Below are positions 1 to 8,154 of a DNA stretch of 18,910 nucleotides, in pieces (the stretch's first letter is position 1; each line of letters opens with the position of its first letter). The DNA lies in the NCBI GenBank assembly GCA_021798655.1, contig JAJZFE010000382.1, positions 1 through 18,910 of the forward strand. The letters are read 5' to 3'. The DNA comes from Acidobacteriota bacterium. GTDB lineage: Bacteria; Acidobacteriota; Terriglobia; Terriglobales; Acidobacteriaceae. The notes below the pieces were generated by a model. It had not been told where the DNA came from, ran no database searches, and saw only the letters and a program-made list of their open reading frames with translations. Position numbers and translations under genes: made by a program.

Positions 1-1772
1 CGCTGCTGATAGTGGTCGGCGTTGGCCGTGTCGCCGAGTTCAGCCAGCATCCATGCGGCTTCGCGATAGGCGTTGTAGAACTCCAGCGTGGTGGCGCGGC
101 GCGTCTCGGCGTTGTCGCCGCTCAGCTCGGGCGACCAGTCTACGTAGAGCCACACGTTCGACTTGTTCGCGTAGATGTCCTGCGCATCGAACTCCTTGTC
201 CACATAAGCCAGCAGCTGCAACATGCGCTCGTGTTCCTTTTCGAGAAAGGCTTTGGAGCCGGTGGAGCGGTAGTACTGCGCGACGCCGGTGAACCAGAAG
301 GCGGAGTAGCCGGGGATGCCGTTGACGTGCTGGCGCACGGGTGCGGGACCGAGCAGGCGGTCGAGCGTGTCCTCCATCAGAAAGTGGTCGTCGAAGGTGT
401 CTTCGATGGTGCGACCCATCACGTCGGTGTCGCCCATCCAGCGGCCGCGGTCGCGCTTGGGCGAGTCCCACACGTCGTCCTGCATGCAGAGGTGAGCGGT
501 GTACGCGCCGATTGCCCAGATGCGGTTGAGCGTTGGGTCCGAGGACTCGAACGAGCCCTGGTAGGTGACGGGATAGAAGATGTCGTCGGCGGCGATGGAC
601 TTGAAGCGCAGCTCCGGGCCGCCGCCCACGAAGGCGATCTTGGCGAAGCGGAAGGAGGTCTTGGGTCCGTGCGCGGTCTGGTGGGCGGCCACGTTCAGCA
701 GGTTGATGCCGAGGTAGGGCGACTTCATCATCTCTTCGTAGGACTCGCCGTACTGGATGGTGACGAGTGCGGGCGCGGCGGAGTCGGAGACCAGTTCGAG
801 ACGGCCTGTGATCTCGCGGCCGAAGTCGAGGATCACGTTGGGAGCCTGCTGCGTGGGCAGCATCGTTGCCGAGAGCTTGATGGAAAGCTCTTTGGACGTG
901 TCGCCGGTGAGTGCGCCGAGGCCGTCGATCTGGCTGGCAGATTCGGTGGCGTTGAGGAGGCTGTGCGCGACGATGCGGCGATGCGCGAGGAACGGCGAGA
1001 TGCCGTCATAGCCGGGCCAGTCGTAGAGGCCCGCGTCGGCGTTCCACTGGAAGAGGTCGAGCGTGCTCTCGATGCCGCCGAGCGCCTGCACGGGCTGCCA
1101 TGCGCCGTCGTCGAAGGCTGCGTTCTGCCAACCAGGAGACTCGGTCAGCGAGCTCTTCCAGCGGCCATCGCTCATCACCAGAGCGGTGCCCTGCACGCCC
1201 GGGAGCTGCGGCACAATCTTGGCGACGAGCACCTCGCCGAAGGTCTGTTGCATCACGAGCGCGCTGTTGGTGAAGCCGGTGACGCCGCGGCCGCGCACCA
1301 CCTTCAGCGCGAGCACGTTGTTGCCGGGCTTCAGCGCTGCATCGACGGGTACGGCAAAGACGTGCATGCCCAGCGGCTGCGTCACGTCGCTCTCCACGTG
1401 CTGCACGCGGTTGCCGTTGAGGTAGATCTCAGCCGCGCGCGGCCCCGCTATATAGAGTGTGGCGTGCGCGGGGACTTGTTTGAGGGAGAACGTGGTGCGG
1501 AAGTAGTGCGGCTCCACCTGCTCGGTGGGCTTGGGGAAGGTGTAGCGGATCTGATCGGACTGGCGGGCAGCACGATCGGCAGCCGTCCAGATGTACTGCT
1601 CGGGCAGCGGTTGATGGATTGCGCCTTCGAGTGCGGCACCGGCTGCGCTGCTGACGGGATCGACGGTTGCGGGCGTCGTTCCGGTCTGCGGAAAAGCAGT
1701 CGCACTGGTGAGAGCTGCAAGCAGCAGGCTGCACGGAAGCAGCTGCAGGGAAGGCTTGATTCGAGCGGGCAT
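1..1772 (-). CDS. GH78-type alpha-L-rhamnosidase, 3' end cut by window
   Basis: Predicted secreted alpha-L-rhamnosidase that would release terminal L-rhamnose from plant glycans. My own reverse-strand translation from the ATG at 1772 stays open to the window edge, giving 590 residues; the C-terminus is missing. It begins with a Sec-type signal peptide ending near TATAFPQ-like sequence (about residues 1-29). Beta-sandwich regions with substrate-binding-like segments follow (about 75-340), then the start of an (alpha/alpha)6 barrel. The barrel carries the acidic motif DSPKRDRGRWMGD at residues 436-448, typical of GH78-like enzymes, and a helix of the type FYNAYREAAWMLAELGD near the visible end. 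By my alignment the general-acid position is Asp441 where characterised enzymes have Glu. The catalytic base expected near the C-terminus is outside the window. No strong Shine-Dalgarno precedes the start. The gene is divergent from the operon at 1888. Family assignment is good; exact substrate is unknown. Confidence 0.88.
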   Translation of the reverse strand, partial: MPARIKPSLQLLPCSLLLAALTSATAFPQTGTTPATVDPVSSAAGAALEGAIHQPLPEQYIWTAADRAARQSDQIRYTFPKPTEQVEPHYFRTTFSLKQVPAHATLYIAGPRAAEIYLNGNRVQHVESDVTQPLGMHVFAVPVDAALKPGNNVLALKVVRGRGVTGFTNSALVMQQTFGEVLVAKIVPQLPGVQGTALVMSDGRWKSSLTESPGWQNAAFDDGAWQPVQALGGIESTLDLFQWNADAGLYDWPGYDGISPFLAHRRIVAHSLLNATESASQIDGLGALTGDTSKELSIKLSATMLPTQQAPNVILDFGREITGRLELVSDSAAPALVTIQYGESYEEMMKSPYLGINLLNVAAHQTAHGPKTSFRFAKIAFVGGGPELRFKSIAADDIFYPVTYQGSFESSDPTLNRIWAIGAYTAHLCMQDDVWDSPKRDRGRWMGDTDVMGRTIEDTFDDHFLMEDTLDRLLGPAPVRQHVNGIPGYSAFWFTGVAQYYRSTGSKAFLEKEHERMLQLLAYVDKEFDAQDIYANKSNVWLYVDWSPELSGDNAETRRATTLEFYNAYREAAWMLAELGDTANADHYQQ

Positions 1773-1887
1773 GGGCGCATCCAGTAGAGAGTTTTCGCCG
1801 CCACGGAAGAGAATCGCGTGAGGCAGTTCCCGTTTATACGCGGCTTCGATAGAGTTAGCAATGCCTGCCGACAGGTTGGATCTATTG
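1773..1887. promoter_or_regulatory. Divergent intergenic control region
   Basis: This 115-base gap is the only sizeable intergenic DNA in the window, and it separates the rhamnosidase gene (minus) from the four-gene plus operon. It must hold the promoters of both. For the plus direction I see only a weak candidate: TTCCCG at 1827-1832 and TAGAGT at 1850-1855, 17 bases apart. An imperfect palindrome, CGTTTATACG, lies at 1831-1840 on the minus -10 box and could be an operator, but ten bases is weak evidence. No riboswitch or terminator-like hairpin was recognised. Confidence 0.45.
1833..1861 (-). promoter_or_regulatory. Candidate sigma70-type promoter for the rhamnosidase gene
   Basis: On the minus strand, TTGCTA (1861-1856) is followed after exactly 17 bases by TATAAA (1838-1833). 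These match the -35 and -10 consensus at four of six and five of six positions. Transcription would start near 1826 and leave a leader of roughly 55 bases before the ATG at 1772. The -35 box overlaps the upstream of two possible ATGs of the divergent esterase gene. This is consensus matching by eye only. Confidence 0.4.
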
Positions 1888-3225
1888 ATGCGTCAACACC
1901 TCTTCATCGCGAGCTTGATGGCTGCAGTGTGCGGCAGCGTAGTCGCGCAGACGCCCGCGTTGCCGCCGGGATTCAACTACACCGAAACGCAGGCGGCAGG
2001 CTCGATGCTCGATCCGCTGCGACGTGCGGATGGTACAGAGATTCGCACGCGCGCTGCGTGGAGTCGCCATCGCGCACAGCTGCTGCAGGCGTTTGCAGAG
2101 GATGTCTACGGCAGGGTTCCGGAGGCTGCGCTCCATCTACCGTTGCGTTCCAAGGTGGTGGAGCAGGATGCGCCAGCGTTCGATGGCCTTGCGATTCGGA
2201 GACAGGTGGATATCTCGCTCACGCCTGGCGAGGATGCGTTGGTGATGCATCTGCTGTTGTATCTGCCTGCGGCTGAGGCGCGGCGTGCGCGTGTTCGCGT
2301 GCCCGCTATTGTGGGGCTCAATTTTCAGGGCAACGCGTCCGTCAGCGATGACCCAGGCATACGCGCGACGCCGGTGTGGCAGGCTGCAGCAAGGCGCGGC
2401 GATCCGCCCGTGCGGGTGCCGTTCGCCGAGGCCAGTCGCGGTGCACAGCGTACGCAGTGGCAGGTGAAGATGCTGCTGCAACGCGGCTACGGTTTTGCAA
2501 CGGTGTACTACGGCGACATTGAGCCGGACTACAAGAACGCAGCGCAGCTTGGAGTCCGTGCACGTTACGTTGACGCCGGACAGAGCGAGCCGGCGCCGGA
2601 TGCGTGGGGCGCAATCAGCGCGTGGGCGTGGGGTTTGAGCCGCGTGTTGGATTATCTGGTGACGGATCGCAGAGTCGACGCGCGAGAGATTGTGGTCACG
2701 GGCCACTCGCGGCTTGGCAAAGCTGCTGACTGGGCTGCCGCGCAGGATGGACGGTTCGCTGCGCTGCTTTCGACGGAGAGTGGCAAGGGCGGGCAGTCGC
2801 TCTACCATCGCAACTTTGGCGAGACGGTGGCTCATCTGGAGCGATCGTTTCCGTACTGGTTCTGCGGCAACTTCGCGCAGTGGGTGGGGCGTGACGCGCA
2901 GATACCTGTCGATGGCAACCTGCTGCTCGCGTTGATTGCGCCGCGGCCGTTGTATGTTGCCAGCGCGCAGGAGGACCTGTTCTCCGATCCGCGAGGGGAG
3001 TTTCTCTCAGCCGGCAGTGTCGGCGGCGTCTATGCGTTGTTTGGCCGCCAGGGACTCGGCACCAGCACCATGCCGCAGCCGAATGCGCCGATACAGCATG
3101 ACGTTGCGTATCACGTTCGCACCGGCGTGCACGACGTGACGGCGTATGACTGGGAGCAGTACCTGAGGTTTCTCGATCAGGAATTTGGATCACCGCGGCA
3201 ACGCAACGTTCGTGAGGGCAAGTGA
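1888..3225 (+). CDS. CE15-type glucuronoyl esterase, secreted
   Basis: Predicted carbohydrate esterase of family CE15, an alpha/beta hydrolase that cleaves ester links to (4-O-methyl-)glucuronic acid, classically between xylan and lignin. From the ATG at 1888 the product is 445 residues. The motif GHSRLGK holds the nucleophile Ser274. ESGKGG supplies Glu297, EDLFSDPRGEF supplies Asp367, and VHDVTAYDWEQYL supplies His415. The Ser-to-Glu (+23) and Ser-to-His (+141) spacings agree with bacterial CE15 enzymes as I remember them, so the enzyme should be active. A longer reading from the ATG at 1861 adds nine residues. I prefer 1888 because it gives a clean Sec signal (MRQHLFIASLMAAVCGSVVAQ), has GGA seven bases upstream, and avoids the divergent promoter. 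This is the first gene of the plus operon, and its stop overlaps the next start. Substrates other than lignin-xylan esters are possible. Confidence 0.93.
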   Translation: MRQHLFIASLMAAVCGSVVAQTPALPPGFNYTETQAAGSMLDPLRRADGTEIRTRAAWSRHRAQLLQAFAEDVYGRVPEAALHLPLRSKVVEQDAPAFDGLAIRRQVDISLTPGEDALVMHLLLYLPAAEARRARVRVPAIVGLNFQGNASVSDDPGIRATPVWQAAARRGDPPVRVPFAEASRGAQRTQWQVKMLLQRGYGFATVYYGDIEPDYKNAAQLGVRARYVDAGQSEPAPDAWGAISAWAWGLSRVLDYLVTDRRVDAREIVVTGHSRLGKAADWAAAQDGRFAALLSTESGKGGQSLYHRNFGETVAHLERSFPYWFCGNFAQWVGRDAQIPVDGNLLLALIAPRPLYVASAQEDLFSDPRGEFLSAGSVGGVYALFGRQGLGTSTMPQPNAPIQHDVAYHVRTGVHDVTAYDWEQYLRFLDQEFGSPRQRNVREGK

Positions 3226-4877
3226 TGAATCGATTTGTACGCAACATGATCTGCAACGGCATGATCTGCAATAGCGCGGGCGCGCTGCTGCTGGGTGTCG
3301 TCGGCAATGGCCTGGCGCAGAGGCCGTCGACGGCCGTTCTCAAGCCAGAGACGTTTCATCACTACACGCAGAAGTTTGAGCAGCAGGAGCAACACGCCAC
3401 AGGCAAGATGCCTGTCGACAGCTGGTCGTGGCTGCAGGCGAACGTGCCGTGGTTTGAGAGCTCCGACAAACAGTTTGAGGAGATGTACTACTTCCGCTGG
3501 TACGCGTGGCAGAAGCATGTGGTGCATACGCGGCGTGGGTGGGTGATCACCGAGTGGTTGCCCAAGCCGGAGATGCCGGACGGATTCTATGGCGCGCTGC
3601 CGGACGCTGCGCCGCTGCATCTGGGGGAGGCGCGCTGGCTGCGCGACCCTTCGATTGCAGAGGACGATGCACGGTACTGGTTCTCGGCTGATGCTGATTC
3701 GCACAAGTACAGCGATGCTCTCGCCGATGCCGTGCGCCGCGTGACGCTGGCCAGTGGCAATCGCAAGCTGGGCTTCGAGCTGCTGCCCGCGATGGAGGCG
3801 AACTATCAACGCTGGGAGACGGAGCAGCGTGACAGCAACGGACTTTTCTGGTCGATTGATACGCGGGATGCGATGGAGAAGAGTATCAGCGGGGACGGCT
3901 ATCGACCGACGCTGAACAGCTACATGTATGCCGACGCGCTGGCGATCTCCAGGATGGCTGCAGAGGCGGATGATACGGCGGCGCAGCAGACCTTCGCTGC
4001 GAAGGCGGAGACGATGCGGGGCCTGATCGATGCGAAGCTCTGGAGCAACAGCGATCAGTTTTACGAGGTGATGTCTCCTGCGGCAGACTCGGGGATTCGC
4101 ACGCAAAAGAAGTTCATCGACCCGGGCACAACGATGACGTTGGCTCGTGTCCGCGAGCTGATCGGCTACACGCCGTGGTTGTACTACGAGCCGCCGGCCG
4201 AACGCCTGGTCGCGTGGAAGCAGTTGTTCGATGCGAACGGATTTCTCGGCGGTTACGGACCGACCACGGCGGAGAGACGCAGCCCGCGCTTCCGCTTCAA
4301 GAGCAGCGATCAGTGCACGTGGAACGGCCCGTCCTGGCCGTTTGCAACGACGCAGACGCTGACCGCAATGGCGAACGTGTTTGAGCAGGAGCCGACGCAG
4401 AGCGTGATGACGCGCGCAGAGTATCTGCAACTGTTCACGGCGTATGTGCGCTCGCAACACATCCAGCTCGCGAGCGGCGAAGTGATTCCGTGGCTCGACG
4501 AAGACCTCGATGCCGATACGGATGAGTGGATCGCGAAGGACATGTTGATCGCGAAGCATTCGCCGCAGGTGGGCCGCGGCAACTACTATAACCACTCCGG
4601 CTTTGCGGACCCGCTGATCACGGGGCTGGTCGGTTTACGGCCTGGCACTGGAGATGAGATTGTGTTGCAACCGTTGCTGCCTGCGGGAAGCTGGAGCTAC
4701 TTTGCTCTCGACGGGCTGCCGTATCACGGACATCTGTTGACGATTCTTTATGACGCGACCGGCGCCCACTACCGGCGTGGTCGTGGGTTCCAACTTTTTG
4801 TCGACGGACAAGTCGCTGCCAGACGACGCGATCTTGGTGAACTCAAGTACAAGCTCACCGAAGGAACGCCGCGATGA
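3225..4877 (+). CDS. MGH1/GH63-like (alpha/alpha)6 glycoside hydrolase
   Basis: Predicted secreted hydrolase of the mannosylglycerate hydrolase (MGH1)/GH63-like group, 550 residues, sugar specificity unknown. After a signal peptide (about residues 1-32) come segments typical of this family. These are FRWYAWQKHVV near the start of the barrel, EARWLRDP, DTRDAMEKSISG (Asp215 and Glu218), a GYRPTLNSYMYADALAI helix, and the signature WNGPSWP at 366-372. GNYYNHSGFADPLITGLVGLRP and a C-terminal beta region with PYHGHLLTILYD follow. Acidic residues in the DTRDAMEK segment are candidates for the general acid. The start is ATG 3225, overlapping the upstream TGA by one base, with GAGGG six bases before it. 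A GTG at 3222 would leave only three bases. The signal peptide contains a 15-base tandem duplication. The family is clear; assigning mannosylglycerate as substrate would be unjustified. Confidence 0.9.
   Translation: MNRFVRNMICNGMICNSAGALLLGVVGNGLAQRPSTAVLKPETFHHYTQKFEQQEQHATGKMPVDSWSWLQANVPWFESSDKQFEEMYYFRWYAWQKHVVHTRRGWVITEWLPKPEMPDGFYGALPDAAPLHLGEARWLRDPSIAEDDARYWFSADADSHKYSDALADAVRRVTLASGNRKLGFELLPAMEANYQRWETEQRDSNGLFWSIDTRDAMEKSISGDGYRPTLNSYMYADALAISRMAAEADDTAAQQTFAAKAETMRGLIDAKLWSNSDQFYEVMSPAADSGIRTQKKFIDPGTTMTLARVRELIGYTPWLYYEPPAERLVAWKQLFDANGFLGGYGPTTAERRSPRFRFKSSDQCTWNGPSWPFATTQTLTAMANVFEQEPTQSVMTRAEYLQLFTAYVRSQHIQLASGEVIPWLDEDLDADTDEWIAKDMLIAKHSPQVGRGNYYNHSGFADPLITGLVGLRPGTGDEIVLQPLLPAGSWSYFALDGLPYHGHLLTILYDATGAHYRRGRGFQLFVDGQVAARRRDLGELKYKLTEGTPR
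3246..3275 (+). repeat. 15-base tandem duplication inside a signal peptide
   Basis: Two adjacent 15-base units, 3246-3260 (ATGATCTGCAACGGC) and 3261-3275 (ATGATCTGCAATAGC), differ at two bases. They encode MICNG and MICNS in the signal peptide of the MGH1-like enzyme. The duplication keeps frame and lengthens the hydrophobic stretch. It looks like a replication-slippage product. Confidence 0.8.
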
Positions 4878-7210
4878 ACAGGCTGATTTATTCCGTGCTG
4901 CGAGTCTCGGCGGCGTTGACGCTGCTGTCGGCTGCGGCAGTTGGACAGCGCTTCGTCTCCGATGCCGAAGGCAACCAGCTTGCGCTTATGCCGGCGGGAA
5001 GCTTTCGGATGGGGGCGGATGCAGCGACGCTCTCGGCCTCTGTTCGCGCGGGGTTTGGTGTGATGTCGCAACGGCCTGCACGGGGCGACTTCGACGAGAC
5101 GCCGGCGCACATCGTGCATATTGCGCACGCGTTTCGCATGGCAACGACCGAGGTCACGGTCGCGCAGTATCGCAAGTTCGATCCAACGTATGTGGCCAGT
5201 GCAGCGTATTCGCAGTATGCGGCAGGTATCAGCTGGGAGCAGGCTTCGGCCTATTGTGCATGGCTCAGCAAGCGTGAGGGCAAGCCCTATCGTCTGCCCA
5301 CCGAAGCGGAGTGGGAGTATGCGGCGCGTGCCGGCGGCACGAAGTTGTTCGGGCAGTCGGATACTCCGCCGCAGCGGGACGCGCCGAATGCGTGGGGCCT
5401 GAGCAACCTGGGCAGTGGGCGGCCGGAGTGGGTGCTCGATTGGTACGCGCCGTACAGGGCTGAGACGCAGACCGATCCGGTGGGGCCGGCGAGCGGCTAC
5501 GCGCGTGTGGTGCGCGGCGGCGGACTCGACTATCGCCGGTCGAAGGATGCGGCTATCTATCCTGCCACTGCGCCGTACTTTGAGCGACCGTCGAACAGAG
5601 CGAGTATGGCACCGTCGTTTCATGCACCAGAGGGCAACATCGGCTTTCGCGTAGTGCAGGCTCCGATGCCGACGACGCGTGCGTATGCCGTGCAGCCACA
5701 ATTCTTTCAGACTGCGGTGAAGCAGACTGCCGATCGCATCGCCGACGGTCCGGATGGCAGCAAGCCGTGGCTGCACATGATCGAACTCTTTCCGAACCTG
5801 CAGGGCAAGTCGATGCCGAACGTCGGCTGGCAGGTTGGCCTGCCGCGCGGCCTCGGGGTTGCGTATCACAACAGTGCGATCCAGCAGATGCCGAACGGCG
5901 ACATGCTCGCTGCGTACTACAACACGCCGAACCAGGAGGACGATCCCGACCAGACTGTGCTGATGATGCGCCGGCGCGCCGGCAGCGAGACGTGGGACAT
6001 GCCCGAGCCGTGGCCCTACTTTGCCGACGCGGCCAACGCGGCTCCGGTGATCTGGAACGACAGCGGCAACGTTTGGTTGTTCTGGGGCACGCCGCGGCTG
6101 ATTGGCGCGTGGCCGTTCGCGTATATGACATCCGCAGACAATGGCGCGAGTTGGGGCGAGGTGCGCTTTCCGCACTTCGCTGCGCCGATCGGCAGGTATG
6201 TATCGCAACCAATCAACAGCGTGGTTCGCACGGGCGATGGCACGATCCTGCTGCCGACGGATTCGACTGGCAAGGACGCCACTGGCAATGGTTCGATCTC
6301 TGCGGTGTGGGGAAGCCACGACGACGGCCAGACCTGGTATGACACGGGTGGTCGCACTGCGGGTAGACACACGACCATCGTCCTCGCGAAGGACGGTGCG
6401 ATCCTCGGCTTTGGTGGCAAGAACTCCAACATCGATGGTCGTATGCCACTGGCAGTAAGCCGCGATGGTGGCGCGACGTGGGAGAAGTCGAAGACACCCT
6501 TCGACGAGCTGATGAGCGGAGAACGGCCCAGCGTAATTCGGCTGAAGAGCGGGCGGCTGTTCTTTGTTGCGGACTTCAATCCGAAGCCTGAGAAGCATAT
6601 TCATAAGGACGGAGCGTACGTCGCTTTGAGTGAGGATGATGGCCATACGTGGACCATCAAGCCGCTGCCGCGCAACGTGCTTACGGTGGGTTACACGACA
6701 GCGACGCAGGGCGCGGACGGAGTGATCCACGTGGTGACGTCGAAGAACAAGCCGGACTTCGAGATTGAGTTGAACGAGGCGTGGGTACTGGACGCAGCTG
6801 CTGGTGCGACGGACGAAGCCGTGACGATGGGTTCGGTGACGAAGCATGTTGAGCGCCGCAATGGCGGCATCCGCGCGACGTGGAGCAGCGGCCGGGCAAG
6901 CGATGGGCGCATCCTGCTCGAAGGGCCGGAGGTCTTCTACTACCCGGACGGTAAGGTGATGTGGCGTGAGCAATTTCATCTTGGGCGCAGCATGGGTGTC
7001 GAGACGTTCTATCGGCGCGACGGGACGCTGCAGTGGTCCAAGAGCTATAGCTCCGGCGATCACTGGACCTGGCGGCTGTTCAACTCCGCGGGAAATCAAA
7101 CAGTGGAATCGAGCTGGCAGGGCAAGACACTACTGGGCAGTACCGTGCCCGATGCTGCCCCGGACAGTGCACCGAACAACACCAAGCCATTGGAGCCTGA
7201 CGCAGAATGA
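4874..7210 (+). CDS. SUMF1-like + BNR/sialidase-like propeller + MORN_2-like repeats fusion
   Basis: Secreted three-part protein of 778 residues; its biochemical role is unknown. After a Sec signal (about 1-25) comes a SUMF1/FGE-type domain (about 37-262) with LMPAGSFRMG, DETPAHIVHI, TEVTVAQYRKF, RLPTEAEWEYAAR (140-152), VVRGGGLDYRR and GNIGFRVV (254-261). The paired active-site cysteines of formylglycine-generating enzymes are absent, so sulfatase activation is unlikely; the domain may bind glycan. A beta-propeller (about 300-670) follows with four Asp boxes at 420-427, 481-488, 529-536 and 586-593. It resembles BNR_2/exo-sialidase-like proteins, but I find no FRIP motif. The tail (about 684-755) has three roughly 23-residue YwqK/MORN_2-like repeats, then an acidic, proline-rich end. 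The ATG overlaps the upstream TGA (ATGA), with AAGGA eight bases before it. True sialic acid cleavage is doubtful; a related keto-sugar or uronic-acid linkage is possible. Confidence 0.9.
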   Translation: MNRLIYSVLRVSAALTLLSAAAVGQRFVSDAEGNQLALMPAGSFRMGADAATLSASVRAGFGVMSQRPARGDFDETPAHIVHIAHAFRMATTEVTVAQYRKFDPTYVASAAYSQYAAGISWEQASAYCAWLSKREGKPYRLPTEAEWEYAARAGGTKLFGQSDTPPQRDAPNAWGLSNLGSGRPEWVLDWYAPYRAETQTDPVGPASGYARVVRGGGLDYRRSKDAAIYPATAPYFERPSNRASMAPSFHAPEGNIGFRVVQAPMPTTRAYAVQPQFFQTAVKQTADRIADGPDGSKPWLHMIELFPNLQGKSMPNVGWQVGLPRGLGVAYHNSAIQQMPNGDMLAAYYNTPNQEDDPDQTVLMMRRRAGSETWDMPEPWPYFADAANAAPVIWNDSGNVWLFWGTPRLIGAWPFAYMTSADNGASWGEVRFPHFAAPIGRYVSQPINSVVRTGDGTILLPTDSTGKDATGNGSISAVWGSHDDGQTWYDTGGRTAGRHTTIVLAKDGAILGFGGKNSNIDGRMPLAVSRDGGATWEKSKTPFDELMSGERPSVIRLKSGRLFFVADFNPKPEKHIHKDGAYVALSEDDGHTWTIKPLPRNVLTVGYTTATQGADGVIHVVTSKNKPDFEIELNEAWVLDAAAGATDEAVTMGSVTKHVERRNGGIRATWSSGRASDGRILLEGPEVFYYPDGKVMWREQFHLGRSMGVETFYRRDGTLQWSKSYSSGDHWTWRLFNSAGNQTVESSWQGKTLLGSTVPDAAPDSAPNNTKPLEPDAE

Positions 7211-8154
7211 AGCGAGCCATACAAATCGTGCTTGCGGTTGCAGCAAGCCTTATTGCGACCGCAGCGAGCGCGCAGCAGGACTATCTCTTTGCCTACTTCA
7301 AAGAGCCAGGCAACCAGGGCATCTATCTTGCGTTGAGCCGCGACGGGTACACGTACACACCGCTCAACGATGGGCAGCCGTGGGTGAAGCCGGACCATGA
7401 AGGCGAGTTGATGCGCGATGTTTTTCTAACGCGTGGACCCGATGGCGAGTTCGCGATGGTGTGGACCTGGAACTGGCGCGGCCGCACGCTCGGCTACGCG
7501 CACTCGCCGGACCTGATGCAGTGGAGCGCTCAGAGCGAGGTGCCGATCATGATGGATCGTCCGGAGATTCGCAACGTGTGGGCGCCGGAACTTGCATGGG
7601 ATGCGGCGAGAGACTCGTGGATGATCTTCTGGTCGAGTTCACGTGCGGACTCGACGGAGGGTAATCGCATCTGGTCTTCGTTTACGAAGGACTTCAAGAG
7701 CTTCTCTGCGCCGAAGCTGCTCTTCGACCCGGGCTATGAAGTGATCGACGCCACGATGTTTCATGGTGAGGGTAAAGAGTACCTCGTGTTCAAAGACCAG
7801 ACACGCGACCCGCTGCGCTACCAGGTGCGCTTTGCGACCGGCCCTACGGTAGAAGGCCCGTGGACCAACATCGCACCGCCACTGACGGAGTCCTGGTCTG
7901 AGGGGCCATCTGCAATTCAGGTTGGCGATGAGCACGTCATTTATTACGACCACTATCGCTCGCCGCGCGCGCGGTATGAAGGCGTGCAGAGCAAGGACTG
8001 GATTCATTGGGAGAGCATCAACGACCGCATCCAGTTTCCGCAGTACTGCAAGCACGGCAGCTTTCTCAAGATCACACAGGAAGAGGCCACGCGGCTGCAG
8101 AGCCGTCACGATGCGCCGATGCCCGCAACGGATGGGATGCCGAGCCAGCCTTAG
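7207..8154 (+). CDS. GH43-like five-bladed propeller glycosidase
   Basis: Predicted secreted clan GH-F enzyme, 315 residues, probably an exo-acting arabinofuranosidase, xylosidase or galactosidase. It starts with a Sec signal ending at SAQQ (about residues 1-23). The rest fits one five-bladed propeller with the expected three acidic residues. Asp71 in MRDVFLTRGPDG would be the base; the usual RDP is RDV here. Asp181 in VIDATMF would be the pKa modulator, and Glu232 in SEGPSAI the general acid. NVWAPELAWD (Glu128) is also typical. No extra carbohydrate-binding module is present, and the length is that of a single-domain member. The ATG overlaps the previous TGA (ATGA), with GGAG eleven bases upstream. 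It is the last gene of the plus operon; its TAG overlaps the TAA of the converging gene. Family-level call only; the subfamily and sugar cannot be told by eye. Confidence 0.88.
   Translation: MKRAIQIVLAVAASLIATAASAQQDYLFAYFKEPGNQGIYLALSRDGYTYTPLNDGQPWVKPDHEGELMRDVFLTRGPDGEFAMVWTWNWRGRTLGYAHSPDLMQWSAQSEVPIMMDRPEIRNVWAPELAWDAARDSWMIFWSSSRADSTEGNRIWSSFTKDFKSFSAPKLLFDPGYEVIDATMFHGEGKEYLVFKDQTRDPLRYQVRFATGPTVEGPWTNIAPPLTESWSEGPSAIQVGDEHVIYYDHYRSPRARYEGVQSKDWIHWESINDRIQFPQYCKHGSFLKITQEEATRLQSRHDAPMPATDGMPSQP
8151..8154. other. Overlapping stop codons of two convergent operons
   Basis: The bases TTAG hold the plus-strand stop TAG (8152-8154) and, read on the other strand, the stop TAA (8153-8151). 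The two operons therefore meet with a four-base overlap, and no intergenic terminator is possible between them. Confidence 0.95.

Noticed and set aside
12..1787. 591-codon open frame on the plus strand opposite the rhamnosidase gene
   Set aside because: It is exactly antisense to a well-recognised GH78 protein, has no family motifs, and its composition (rich in Val, Gly, Arg, His) is typical of a mirror frame in GC-rich DNA.
3177..4595. 472-codon open frame on the minus strand opposite the MGH1-like gene
   Set aside because: It is antisense to a protein with clear family motifs; Arg- and His-rich with no domain.
4982..5659. SUMF1 domain as an active formylglycine-generating enzyme
   Set aside because: The paired C-terminal cysteines needed for copper binding are absent and no sulfatase gene is in the window.
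5777..6880. Propeller as a classical GH33 sialidase
   Set aside because: Four Asp boxes are present, but I could not find a FRIP motif or the arginine triad pattern. Asp boxes alone occur in many non-sialidase propellers.
4769..7099. 776-codon open frame on the minus strand opposite the SUMF1-BNR fusion
   Set aside because: It is a mirror of the real gene, extremely rich in Arg, His and Ala, with no signal peptide or motif. The overlapping ATGA junctions support the plus-strand gene.
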